Shown here: positions 27,271-35,633 of the stretch, one piece after another
How the letters are laid out: every line of letters starts with the position of its first letter
How positions within the stretch are numbered: position 1 is the first letter of the stretch
Assembly: GCA_965657135.1 (NCBI GenBank)
Contig: CBFHNF010000011.1
Coordinates: 1 to 64,000 of the forward strand
Length of the DNA stretch: 64,000 nucleotides
DNA from: HIMB11 sp965657135
GTDB lineage: Bacteria > Pseudomonadota > Alphaproteobacteria > Rhodobacterales > Rhodobacteraceae
Direction of reading: 5' to 3'
The notes under the pieces: generated by a model
What the model was told of the DNA's origin: nothing
Databases searched by the model: none
Seen by the model: only the letters and a program-made list of their open reading frames with translations
Made by a program: the position numbers and the translations under genes

Positions 27271-30074
27271 TGCGCTTCTGCCCAATGCGCACCCTGTCCC
27301 GCGTCAACGATTAAGGGCACGTCAATGTTCAGAACAGGATCACATGCTGTTTCCATCACATCCCTGGCGGCTTGGATCAATGCATCAACTGCAGCCTCTT
27401 GAACTTCAAAGAGCAATTCATCATGCACCTGTAACAGCATTTTCGCGGGTAAATTACCTATCGCATCAGGCATCTTTATCATTGCACGGCGGATAATGTC
27501 GGCTGCCGTCCCTTGGATTGGTGCGTTAATCGCAGCACGTTTTGCAAAACCTGCAGTCGGACCTTTGGCGTTGATTTCTGGTGTGTGAATAACGCGCCCG
27601 AACAGTGTTTCAACCCTGTTATTTTCTTTGGCAAATGCCACGGTCTCGTCCATGTATTCCTTGATACCTGGGAACCGTTCAAAATATCTATCAATGAACC
27701 CTTGGGCTTCGGCACGCGGAATACGCAAGTTACGCGCCAAACCAAAGCCTGAAATGCCATAGATTACGCCAAAGTTAATCGCTTTAGCTTGGCGTCGAAT
27801 ATCGGATGTCATTTCATCTAAGGGGACGTCAAACATTTCTGATGCTGTCATCGCATGGATATCCAATCCATCGCGGAAGGCCTGCTTTAAACTATCTATC
27901 CCCGCAACATGTGCCAGAATACGAAGTTCAATCTGACTATAGTCAAGGGAAACAAGGACATTGCCACTATCGGCAATGAACGCCTCTCTGATCCTGCGTC
28001 CATCCTCTGTTCGAACTGGAATATTTTGTAAATTGGGGTCGGTTGAGGCCAAACGACCGGTGTTCGCCCCCGCAATAGAATAGGATGTGTGAACGCGCCC
28101 CGTTTCAGGATTGATATGGTCTTGCAGCGCATCAGTGTAGGTTGATTTCAACTTACTTAGCTGACGCCAATCCAGAACACGTTTTGGCAAATCGTGGATC
28201 GTTGCCAAGTCTTCTAGAATATCTGCACCCGTCGAATAGGCACCGTTTTTTCCCTTTTTACCGCCATCATATCCCAGCTTATCAAACATGATCTCACCCA
28301 ATTGCTTGGGGCTTCCAACATTGAAGGACTCGCCTGCCATTTCATGGATTTCAGACTCTAACGCGGCCATTTTCTGTGCAAATGCGTTGGACATCCTTGA
28401 TAATGTATCACGGTCGACTTTAATGCCCGTCCGTTCCATTTGTGCAAGAACAGGGATCAAAGGACGCTCTAAGCCCTCATAAACGCGCGTAACTTTTGAT
28501 GAATGCAGTCGCGGCTTGAATATTTGCCATAATCGTAGCGTGATATCTGCATCCTCTGCAGCGTATTTTGAGGCTTCATCAATTGGAACACGATCAAATG
28601 TGATTGCTGACTTCCCTGTCCCTAACAGGGGTTTGATCGGGATTGGCGTATGGTTCAAATACCGCTCAGATAGCCCATCCATACCATGATTATGCAAACC
28701 ACCATGCAGGGCATATGACATCAACATCGTGTCATCAATCGGTGCAACCTTAATCCCAAGACCTGCAAAAATCTTAGTGTCATATTTCATATTCTGACCA
28801 ATTTTCAGGATTGATGGATCCTGTAGCATCGGAGTAAGCGCGTCCAATGCATCGTTGAGTGGCACTTGATTTTCGGCCAATTCAGCGCCGCCAAATAAAT
28901 CATCCGCTGCATTTTCTTTGTGCGTCAGGGGGATGTAGCACGCCTCTCCTGCCTTGACAGAAAGCGAAATCCCGACCAACTCGGCCTGCATTTCATTGAG
29001 GGAGGTTGTTTCCGTATCGACAGCAACAAAGCCCACGTCATAAATCCGTGCGATCCAATCATTTAACGCGGTCATATCGCGTACACATTCGTAATTTTCA
29101 GGATCAAATGCGATGTCAGCCACAGATACAGAGGCTGATTGCCCTGCTGATTTCGATGTTGCCACATCTATGATCTGAGGCATTTCCTTGCCAAAACGCT
29201 CTGCCACACGTTTGGTTAAAGTTCTGAATTCCATGTCCGACAAAAACCCAAGCAATTGTTCGGGATCAGGATCGCGGATTTCCAAATCATCAATTGTAAA
29301 ATCCAATGGTGTATCACAATCCAATTGAACCAGTTGCCTTGAAAGCCTGATCTGATCTACGTTGTTCAGCAAAGTCTCGCGCCGTTTTGGCTGTTTAATT
29401 TCACCAGCCCGTTCTAACAGACTGTCCAAATCACCGTATTCGTTGATCAAAAGTGCGGCCGTTTTAATGCCAATTCCAGGTGCGCCAGGAACATTGTCAA
29501 CACTGTCGCCTGCAAGCGCCTGAACATCAACAACACGTTCCGGATAGACACCAAATTTTGCATGAACGCCGTCCCGGTCGATGCGGTTTTGTTTCATTGC
29601 ATCAAACATTTCGACACCGCCGCCCACCAACTGCATCAAATCTTTGTCTGAACTGATGATGGTGACACGACCGCCCGCTTCACGTGCCTGACATGCAAGC
29701 GTCGCAATAATATCGTCGGCCTCGTACCCTTCTATCTCTTCACAGGCGATATTGAACGCGCGGGTCGCTTCACGTGTTAGTGGCATTTGCGGGCGTAAAT
29801 CCTCTGGCATTGCGTCACGATTGGCTTTGTACTGATCATAAAGATCGTTTCGAAATGTATGACTGCCTTTGTCGAAAATAACGGCGATATGTGTCGCCGC
29901 ATCTGGGCCTGTATTGCCTTCGATATAGCGCTGGAGCATGTTGCAAAATCCGCTGACCGCACCGATCGGCAAACCATCAGATTTACGCGTTAGCGGCGGC
30001 AATGCATGAAATGCACGAAAAATGAATGCTGACCCATCAATCAGGTGTAAATGATGACCTTTGCCAAAATTCAT
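27267..30074 (-). CDS. polA: DNA polymerase I
   Basis: Repair and Okazaki-fragment polymerase. The 935-aa protein has a 5' nuclease domain (residues 1-310, with LIDGSAFIFRAF and SSDKDLMQLV), a 3'-5' exonuclease domain with an intact DTETTSLNEM start and DADITLRL-type acid (AEDADITLRLW), and a polymerase domain with motif A SLDYSQIELRILA, motif B RRQAKAINFGVIYG and motif C QVHDELLFEV. The frame is open to 30131, but the ATG at 30074 (MNFGKGHHLHLIDG) has a GAGGG ribosome site and fits the family start. Confidence 0.96.
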   Translation of the reverse strand: MNFGKGHHLHLIDGSAFIFRAFHALPPLTRKSDGLPIGAVSGFCNMLQRYIEGNTGPDAATHIAVIFDKGSHTFRNDLYDQYKANRDAMPEDLRPQMPLTREATRAFNIACEEIEGYEADDIIATLACQAREAGGRVTIISSDKDLMQLVGGGVEMFDAMKQNRIDRDGVHAKFGVYPERVVDVQALAGDSVDNVPGAPGIGIKTAALLINEYGDLDSLLERAGEIKQPKRRETLLNNVDQIRLSRQLVQLDCDTPLDFTIDDLEIRDPDPEQLLGFLSDMEFRTLTKRVAERFGKEMPQIIDVATSKSAGQSASVSVADIAFDPENYECVRDMTALNDWIARIYDVGFVAVDTETTSLNEMQAELVGISLSVKAGEACYIPLTHKENAADDLFGGAELAENQVPLNDALDALTPMLQDPSILKIGQNMKYDTKIFAGLGIKVAPIDDTMLMSYALHGGLHNHGMDGLSERYLNHTPIPIKPLLGTGKSAITFDRVPIDEASKYAAEDADITLRLWQIFKPRLHSSKVTRVYEGLERPLIPVLAQMERTGIKVDRDTLSRMSNAFAQKMAALESEIHEMAGESFNVGSPKQLGEIMFDKLGYDGGKKGKNGAYSTGADILEDLATIHDLPKRVLDWRQLSKLKSTYTDALQDHINPETGRVHTSYSIAGANTGRLASTDPNLQNIPVRTEDGRRIREAFIADSGNVLVSLDYSQIELRILAHVAGIDSLKQAFRDGLDIHAMTASEMFDVPLDEMTSDIRRQAKAINFGVIYGISGFGLARNLRIPRAEAQGFIDRYFERFPGIKEYMDETVAFAKENNRVETLFGRVIHTPEINAKGPTAGFAKRAAINAPIQGTAADIIRRAMIKMPDAIGNLPAKMLLQVHDELLFEVQEAAVDALIQAARDVMETACDPVLNIDVPLIVDAGQGAHWAEAH

Positions 30075-30150
30075 GATTGTACCCTCGCTTAAGTTTGTCG
30101 AAAGGTACACAACGCCATTGATAATGACCACACCCTAAAAGGAGTTCACG

Positions 30151-30462
30151 CTAAGAACAAATATCAAATTTATTGCCCAGTGCATCTTCTTGCACACTGG
30201 CTGTTTCAAAAATACACGAGATAAAAATCATGCTCTCTAATTTTGTATGCGCAATAAGCTGAGAAATTGCGTTCCCCCCACCCATATGGGGTGTACTGCC
30301 ATTTTGGGTCACAAATAACACCGCATAAGTATTTTCGGTATCGACATTAAATGCACTGTAGGCCGCGATAGCAAGTGCGATGACACCAGCCGTCAACACC
30401 ACCCATTCAACTGTGACCGCGCCATTTTCGTCCCAACAAAAAAGTAACAACTTGTTCAACAT
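30151..30462 (-). CDS. Flp/TadE-like pilin-type peptide
   Basis: A 103-aa protein with a short basic start (MLNKLLLFCWDENGAVTVEW) and a single hydrophobic stretch at about residues 20-40 (WVVLTAGVIALAIAAYSAF). The pattern ENGAVTVEWVVLTAG resembles the processing site and helix of Flp/TadE pilins. The C-terminal half is hydrophilic with two Cys (ISCIF and FDICS). The ATG at 30462 has a GGAG site seven bases upstream; five extra codons from 30477 lack that. No tad locus is nearby, so it is an orphan. Function not assigned. Confidence 0.7.
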   Translation of the reverse strand: MLNKLLLFCWDENGAVTVEWVVLTAGVIALAIAAYSAFNVDTENTYAVLFVTQNGSTPHMGGGNAISQLIAHTKLESMIFISCIFETASVQEDALGNKFDICS

Positions 30463-30591
30463 AACACCGCTCCGCAATGATACATGAAACGGACTGTATC
30501 CCTCGATTTAGGACAAAATTCGGCAGCAAATTGTCAAAACCGCCGTATTTACGCATTATTATTGCTAGTTATCTTTAGTTAGATATCGCCT

Positions 30592-30780
30592 TCAAGATTG
30601 TTGAGCGCTGTCTTGATGATCTTTGTGAAGCAATTTGCAATCACAATATGGGCATTCCACCCAACCGTGTTCATTCGGAATTTGCAGCCAAACACGCGGA
30701 TGACCTAAAGCGCCTTCACCACCGTCACACGATACACGATAACTCTCAACAATTTTTGTTTCTGGTGCACTCGTTGTCAT
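30592..30780 (-). CDS. small zinc-finger (CHCC-type) protein
   Basis: A 62-aa protein with the zf-CHCC metal site: Cys in RVSCDGG, His in ALGHPRVWLQI, and CPYC near the C-terminus. It resembles the conserved core of the mitochondrial complex I accessory subunit NDUFS6, and such short proteins are common in alphaproteobacteria. The start at 30780 (MTTSAPETK) is chosen over 30822 because GGAAG lies just before it. It sits 62 bases downstream of the HIT gene on the same strand. Confidence 0.88.
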   Translation of the reverse strand: MTTSAPETKIVESYRVSCDGGEGALGHPRVWLQIPNEHGWVECPYCDCKLLHKDHQDSAQQS

Positions 30781-30842
30781 GTCGAACTTCCTTTTGCGAT
30801 GGCCAGCCTGTATATGCGACACTTTGGATTTTCTGGCAAGAC

Positions 30843-31226
30843 CTAGCTGCCCTTGGGAATCATGCGGCCAAGCACACGACCACTCAATATGTGGATATGT
30901 AAATGCGGAACTTCTTGGACACCGGCATCGCCCGTGTTCGCAATCGCACGATATCCCATTCCATCATGAGACGGTTGTATACCCAGCTTTTCACACACTT
31001 GACCGATGGCACGCGTAAAACCGACTATTTCCTCATCGCTCGCCGCATTCGCAAAATGATCATAGTTTACGTATGGCCCTTTCGGAATGACCAAAATATG
31101 GATTGGGGCCTGGGGCGCAATGTCTTCAAATGCCAAGGCATATTCGGTTTCCAAAAATGTTTTATTGGGAATTTCACCCCGCAAAATTTTTGCAAATATA
31201 TTCTGGTCGTCGTAAGTATAGCTCAT
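30843..31226 (-). CDS. HIT family nucleotide hydrolase
   Basis: A 127-aa histidine-triad protein (Hint branch) that hydrolyses nucleoside phosphoramidates or related AMP conjugates. The triad PHLHIHILSGR is complete near residue 110, and the N-terminal IFAKILRGEIPNKTFLE and ALAFEDIAPQAPIHILVIPK strands match Hint proteins. The ATG at 31226 has GAGGATC upstream; the extra nine codons from 31253 are unsupported. The exact substrate is unknown. Confidence 0.93.
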   Translation of the reverse strand: MSYTYDDQNIFAKILRGEIPNKTFLETEYALAFEDIAPQAPIHILVIPKGPYVNYDHFANAASDEEIVGFTRAIGQVCEKLGIQPSHDGMGYRAIANTGDAGVQEVPHLHIHILSGRVLGRMIPKGS

Positions 31227-31306
31227 TTCGATCCTCAATCTGAATAAATCCAATCTAGGGTTACAATTTCTTGCGCCTGCTCGATCATGATATCAGCAAA
31301 TTGTGA

Positions 31307-31826
31307 CAATTCACTTGCATTTCTATACACAGCCCCTTTTTCGTCGATCCTATAGAAAAATTCTAGCCTAAGATCACCGATGACTTCGCTTTCTTTTTTC
31401 AAATCATTCCGCCGATTTTTGTTGTTTGCGCGTGATACTATCCGTTTTCGCAAACCAATGGACCCCGATATTCATTGGTCAGCGATGTCTGGCCATGTTT
31501 CGACGTTGATTGTGAATGGTGGCCATTATAATAACATTTTTTGGACAGAAAAATTCAATTAAGGCATGCAGTCGGTTTTAGACAACATTGAGACACCTGT
31601 TCAGGTCGATTTGGGCAAAGTTCCTAGATTCAACGAAAGCGAAGGACATGGCCCAAAACGTGCGCATCCCGTCGAAGATTATTTTGACGATCTCTCGATG
31701 CATCTTGTTTATGAAATCTACAAACGTGACTTCGATCTGTTCAAATATGATCCGCAAGACCCATCAAACAAGATGCCAATTGGTGAAATCGATCTGGACG
31801 AGGTACACGCAAAACTGGGGGATTAA
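31307..31826 (+). pseudogene. remnant of a sulfotransferase family gene
   Basis: Three stretches of coding homology lie in order but are broken. First, FFVDPIEKF (31337-31363) resembles the RDPxxRFxSxY 3'-phosphate box of sulfotransferases and ends at a TAG. Then KITDDFAFF runs into a T6 run near 31389-31397, after which the frame changes to SFRRFLLFARDTIRF and DPDIHWSAMSGHV. A TAA follows at 31560-31562, and the same frame continues from 31566 as VDLGKVPRFNESEG and a tail with DFDLFKYDPQDPSNKMP. Family knowledge: PRFNESE and the YDPxDPxNK tail are typical C-terminal sulfotransferase sequence. The N-terminal PAPS loop is absent. The last three bases overlap the adenosine kinase stop. Confidence 0.65.
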
Positions 31827-32812
31827 ATCAGTCCCTCTGCTTTGAATAATGTTAAAACATCCGTCTGTGGTCGTGGGCCAACGTGGCGGATGACTTCACC
31901 GGCACTAATGCAACCCATTCGACAGGCTGTTTCTAAATCGCGATCGGTTAAAATTCCGTATAAAAACCCTGCTGCAAACTGGTCACCTGCCCCTGTTGCA
32001 TCAACAGGCACAATTGTTTCGACACTTACATCAACACGTTTTCCGTTCTGAACCGCACTCACACCATCACCTGAACGCGTACAAACGACCAGTGGACAGA
32101 TCTCTGACAATCGCGCAAGTGCTGCATTTGTATCTTCGGTTTGGTACAATGATTGTACCTCTGCTTCGTTACCAATCACGTAATCCAATTCATTTTTGAT
32201 TAGGTCAAAGAAATCATCACGATGCCGTTCAACACAAAATGGATCAGAGATGGCTATGCCCGCTTGCCCACCGCCTTCGCGACAGCTGCGCGAGAGATGT
32301 TTGAACGCATCTTTTCCTTTATCTTTGTCGAATAGATAGCCCTCTAGGAATACATTCTCGGCCGTTGCTCCAAATTCATCGCGGACGTCTTCTGACCCCA
32401 GGTCAGCAGAAATGCCTAGGTAAGTATTCATTGATCTTTCGCCGTCCGGTGTCACAAATATCATGGAACGCGACGTTGGCACAGTTGACCCAGCCATCGG
32501 CGGATTTAGGAAATCAATTCCGGTGTCCTGCATGCTTTTTGCATAAAACTGGCCCAGCGCATCATCCCGAACCTTTCCAACAAACCCTGTCTTCAAGCCC
32601 AACGCGCCAATACCCGCAATCGTATTTGCTACCGCGCCACCAGGCGTTTGAGTGCGTGTTTCCATCGCGCCATAAAGCGTTTCACCACGCTCTTTTTCGA
32701 CAAGTTGCATGACCCCTTTATCGATCCCCATCAAATCGAGGAAACTATCGTCACAGGTACTGATGACATCAACGATCGCATTCCCGATACCGACGATTTC
32801 AAATTTCTTCAT
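31823..32812 (-). CDS. adenosine kinase (PfkB family)
   Basis: A 329-aa ribokinase-fold enzyme expected to phosphorylate adenosine to AMP. The N-terminal VVGIGNAIVDVI-like start (seen as IVGIGNAIVDVIST), the GGAVANTIAGIGALG substrate loop and the PfkB signature VDATGAGDQFAAGFLYG, with the catalytic Asp, are present. Sugar kinases with other substrates share these motifs, but the opening and overall length follow the alphaproteobacterial adenosine kinase group. The ATG overlaps the nth stop codon by four bases. Confidence 0.9.
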   Translation of the reverse strand: MKKFEIVGIGNAIVDVISTCDDSFLDLMGIDKGVMQLVEKERGETLYGAMETRTQTPGGAVANTIAGIGALGLKTGFVGKVRDDALGQFYAKSMQDTGIDFLNPPMAGSTVPTSRSMIFVTPDGERSMNTYLGISADLGSEDVRDEFGATAENVFLEGYLFDKDKGKDAFKHLSRSCREGGGQAGIAISDPFCVERHRDDFFDLIKNELDYVIGNEAEVQSLYQTEDTNAALARLSEICPLVVCTRSGDGVSAVQNGKRVDVSVETIVPVDATGAGDQFAAGFLYGILTDRDLETACRMGCISAGEVIRHVGPRPQTDVLTLFKAEGLI

Positions 32813-33453
32813 AATTCTTTTTCCTCAAACAAGCATAGATCGCGAATTAGGCATGTGCCGCATTGCGGTTTACGCGCTTTACAATGGTAACGTCCATGCA
32901 AAATCAACCAATGATGCGCATGCAGTTGAAAGTCTGCTGGAATGTGATCTTCGATCGCACGTTCGACGGCATCCACGTCTTTGCCAACCGCAATTCCCGA
33001 ACGATTTCCAACACGAAAGATATGCGTATCTACGGCCTGCGCCGGAAATTGCCACCACATGTTCAAAACGACATTTGCGGTTTTGCGCCCCACACCTGGC
33101 AACGATTGAAGTGCTGCACGCGAGTTGGGAACAACACCGCCATAGTCCTCCACCAAAATCTTACTAAGCTTGATCACGTTTTTCGCCTTATTCCGATAAA
33201 GGCCGATGGTTTTGATATGCTCAATCAAGCCTTCTTCACCCAGATCCAGCATTTTTTGCGGGGTGTCGGCGATTTGGAACAGTTTTTCGGTCGCTTTGTT
33301 CACACCTGCATCCGTCGCCTGTGCACTTAGCGCCACTGCAACCACAAGTGTGTAAACATTCACATGATTGAGTTCGCCCTTTGGTTCCGCCTCTGCTGTT
33401 TGGAAGCGGTCAAAGATTTGTCGAAGAGTGTGGTAATCGAGTTGTTTTGCCAT
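32809..33453 (-). CDS. nth: endonuclease III
   Basis: Base-excision repair glycosylase/AP lyase for oxidised pyrimidines. The 214-aa protein has the helix-hairpin-helix LPGVGRKTANVVL with the catalytic Lys, the catalytic Asp in VDTHIFRV, and the C-terminal [4Fe-4S] motif C-x6-C-x2-C-x5-C in the CKARKPQCGTC...LC segment. The frame is open to 33486, but the ATG at 33453 (MAKQLDYHTLRQIF) fits the family. Coupled to the adenosine kinase gene. Confidence 0.95.
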   Translation of the reverse strand: MAKQLDYHTLRQIFDRFQTAEAEPKGELNHVNVYTLVVAVALSAQATDAGVNKATEKLFQIADTPQKMLDLGEEGLIEHIKTIGLYRNKAKNVIKLSKILVEDYGGVVPNSRAALQSLPGVGRKTANVVLNMWWQFPAQAVDTHIFRVGNRSGIAVGKDVDAVERAIEDHIPADFQLHAHHWLILHGRYHCKARKPQCGTCLIRDLCLFEEKEL

Positions 33454-33555
33454 AGTCGTTGCATGCCTGTTTTTAATTAAAATCACAAGTTATTTGGTGC
33501 TTTGAGGGTCGCTTCGATACAAGTTTACATTTATATAACTGAGGAAGAGGAGCAC

Positions 33556-34338
33556 ATGATAAAACAGCAGTCGCAGTTCAATTACAAAGTAATCGAACGC
33601 ATCATATCAATTGTAGATGCCGCTGAGCCAAACTTACCCGTCGATCAGCTGGCGCAAGCGCTTGACTTGACACCTGATCTACTTGTTCAAACAATCGAAA
33701 ATTGGGTGGGAAAATCCTCGAGTGAGTTATCGCACTTCTTTTGCCCTACTTTTTCACAAGACATCCCAATGGCTACGCCACACCCAAAAAATCAGACTGG
33801 GCATAGCCATGTTCGTACAAGCAGCGGGATGGGCCAAAGCAGGGAAGCCATATTTTACGACACGATCGACAGCCCATTTGGACCCGCGGTTATAACAGCA
33901 ACGACGCAGGGTGTGTGTGGACTTGGGTTTTCGGCGGAAATGGGGACGGACGCCACCAAAAGCGATTTGTTTAGTAGATGGGCCAACACTGACCTCATAT
34001 ATTCCCCTCAGGAATTAGCTGAGCCTGTGCATACAATATTCTGCGCAGGCCAAATACCTGCACTGCACCTTATTGGCAGTCCATTTTACCTAGAAGTGTG
34101 GCGGGTCCTGTTGGATATTCCGATTGGCCATGCCAGCACTTATTCTGACATCGCAACCGCCGCAGGGAATCCAAAAGCCGTTCGTGCAGTTGGCACAGCA
34201 ATTGGCAAAAATCCCATCAGCTGGCTGATCCCGTGCCACAGAGCGCTGCGTAAAGATGGCACTTTGGGAGGATACCATTGGGGGCTTTCAATAAAGCGCG
34301 CGATGCTGGCCTATGAAGCGATGCGTGTTCGATCCTGA
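33556..34338 (+). CDS. methylated-DNA--protein-cysteine methyltransferase with a partial AraC-type N-terminus
   Basis: Repairs O6-alkylguanine by transfer to its own Cys. The 260-aa protein ends with a complete Ogt/Ada-C domain (about residues 95-255): GSPFYLEVWRVLLDIP, the Arg finger region VRAVGTAIGKNP and the acceptor Cys227 in WLIPCHRALRKDG. Residues 5-65 form one helix-turn-helix unit (PVDQLAQALDLTPDLLVQTI) like the first half of an AraC domain, without the zinc-binding Ada-N domain. The ATG at 33556 has a strong GGAAGAGGAG site; 33502 is not needed. A shortened Ada-type protein that may no longer regulate transcription. Confidence 0.88.
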   Translation: MIKQQSQFNYKVIERIISIVDAAEPNLPVDQLAQALDLTPDLLVQTIENWVGKSSSELSHFFCPTFSQDIPMATPHPKNQTGHSHVRTSSGMGQSREAIFYDTIDSPFGPAVITATTQGVCGLGFSAEMGTDATKSDLFSRWANTDLIYSPQELAEPVHTIFCAGQIPALHLIGSPFYLEVWRVLLDIPIGHASTYSDIATAAGNPKAVRAVGTAIGKNPISWLIPCHRALRKDGTLGGYHWGLSIKRAMLAYEAMRVRS

Positions 34339-34460
34339 ACGGCAGTTTTTGCAAATACAAGATGTCCATGCGCGTCTTTTTGCCAATAACATCTCTGTGA
34401 GTTTGCAATCCAGTTTGACCGCGCAATAGTAACCGTGAGTTATTAAAAAGGATCGCATAG

Positions 34461-35132
34461 ATGGTAAATCGCACAAAGATTTTAGCAGCACTTCTTATTC
34501 CGACTTTGGCTGTATCAGCCTGTAATACATCCACCGGTTTTGATCAGAATATTGATAGAACGCAAACCAAACAGGGGGCGATTGTCGGCGGTTTAATTGG
34601 TGCAGTTGCAGGGATGTCAACAGGCGGCGATAATCGCGTAGAACGTCGTCAAGGCGCAGTTCGTGGAGCCTTAATTGGTGCAGGATTAGGAGCAGCAATC
34701 GGGAACGAGCTGGATAAACAAGCTGCCGAATTACGCCGCGATATGGACAACAACGAGGTTATGATCCAAAACACCGGTGATCGTTTAATTGTGACGTTAC
34801 CGCAGGATATTTTGTTCGCGGTCAACAGTACGCATATTACACCCAGCCTGCGTTCCGATTTGGCCGTATTGGCACAAAATTTGATTAATTATCCAAATTC
34901 AACGATTCAGATTATTGGCCATACCGATAACACGGGTTCTGCTGAATACAATCAATCTTTGTCAACTGAACGCGCGCTGGCTGTTTCAAGTGTTTTGCAA
35001 CAACATGGCGTCCCGCAATTCCGTATTCAATCCATGGGCCGCGGAGAAAGCCAACCAATCGCGTCAAACCTTACACCAGAAGGTCGCGCACAAAATCGTC
35101 GCGTAGACGTGGTCATACTTCCGAATTCATAA
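34461..35132 (+). CDS. OmpA family outer-membrane lipoprotein (YiaD-like)
   Basis: A 223-aa lipoprotein that should link the outer membrane to peptidoglycan. The signal peptide ends with the lipobox VSAC (Cys21). Two glycine-zipper segments follow (GAIVGGLIGAVAGMSTGG and GALIGAGLGAAIGNELD). The OmpA domain (about 110-220) has IQIIGHTDNTGSAEYNQ and the RAQNRRVDVVI peptidoglycan-binding end. An AAGGA ribosome site precedes the ATG. It is a single-gene unit with its own terminator. Confidence 0.93.
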   Translation: MVNRTKILAALLIPTLAVSACNTSTGFDQNIDRTQTKQGAIVGGLIGAVAGMSTGGDNRVERRQGAVRGALIGAGLGAAIGNELDKQAAELRRDMDNNEVMIQNTGDRLIVTLPQDILFAVNSTHITPSLRSDLAVLAQNLINYPNSTIQIIGHTDNTGSAEYNQSLSTERALAVSSVLQQHGVPQFRIQSMGRGESQPIASNLTPEGRAQNRRVDVVILPNS

Positions 35133-35142
35133 CTTTAGGTCT

Positions 35143-35182
35143 CCCCGACCGATACCTCGGCCCTCGTGGTCGGGGTTTTTTT
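35143..35182 (+). terminator. intrinsic terminator after the OmpA lipoprotein gene
   Basis: An eight-base perfect stem CCCCGACC (35143-35150) and GGTCGGGG (35168-35175) is followed at once by seven T. Its T-tract touches the stop codon of the convergent fRMsr gene. Confidence 0.88.
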
Positions 35183-35633
35183 ATACGGCAAAGGCGTTAT
35201 TCAAAATATTTTGCAAATTTTCGGCATCCTCTGAGGTGAACGCCGCTGGCCGGTTGCTATCAATATCAAATACCGCAATAACATTTCCATCCTTGTCATG
35301 CACTGGCAAAACAATTTCAGACAGTGTCGACGAAGAACAAGCAATATGTCCAGGAAAGGCATCAACATCATCGACCAATTGAATTTTGTTCTCACGAGCA
35401 GCAGCGCCGCATACGCCTCTGTTAAAAGGAATAACCAAGCATCCATGACCGCCCTGATAAGGGCCAATCTTTAACAGCTCTGGTTCAACCACACGATAAA
35501 AGCCTGTCCAATCAAATCTATCGTCCGAATTGTGTACCTCGCACGCGATGGTTGCCATTTTTGCGATTGTGTCGGTTTCTCCAGCAATCAACGCATCGAT
35601 AGTTTTTGCTAATAATTCATAATTCACGTTCAT
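35181..35633 (-). CDS. free methionine-(R)-sulfoxide reductase (GAF domain)
   Basis: A 150-aa cytosolic GAF-domain enzyme that reduces free methionine-R-sulfoxide. The three family Cys are visible in order: GCLVIPFNRGVCGAAA (two) and GHIACSSSTLSEIVLPV (third). The WTGFYRV box near residue 43 completes the pattern. The frame is open to 35678, but the ATG at 35633 overlaps the thiolase TGA (ATGA) and gives the family-sized protein. Co-transcription with the thiolase is likely. Confidence 0.92.
   Translation of the reverse strand: MNVNYELLAKTIDALIAGETDTIAKMATIACEVHNSDDRFDWTGFYRVVEPELLKIGPYQGGHGCLVIPFNRGVCGAAARENKIQLVDDVDAFPGHIACSSSTLSEIVLPVHDKDGNVIAVFDIDSNRPAAFTSEDAENLQNILNNAFAV

Noticed and set aside
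31235..31453. 72-codon minus-strand frame upstream of the HIT gene
   Set aside because: It lies antisense to the sulfotransferase remnant, and its tail just happens to end before the HIT start. No recognised motif. It remains a weak alternative if the pseudogene reading is wrong.
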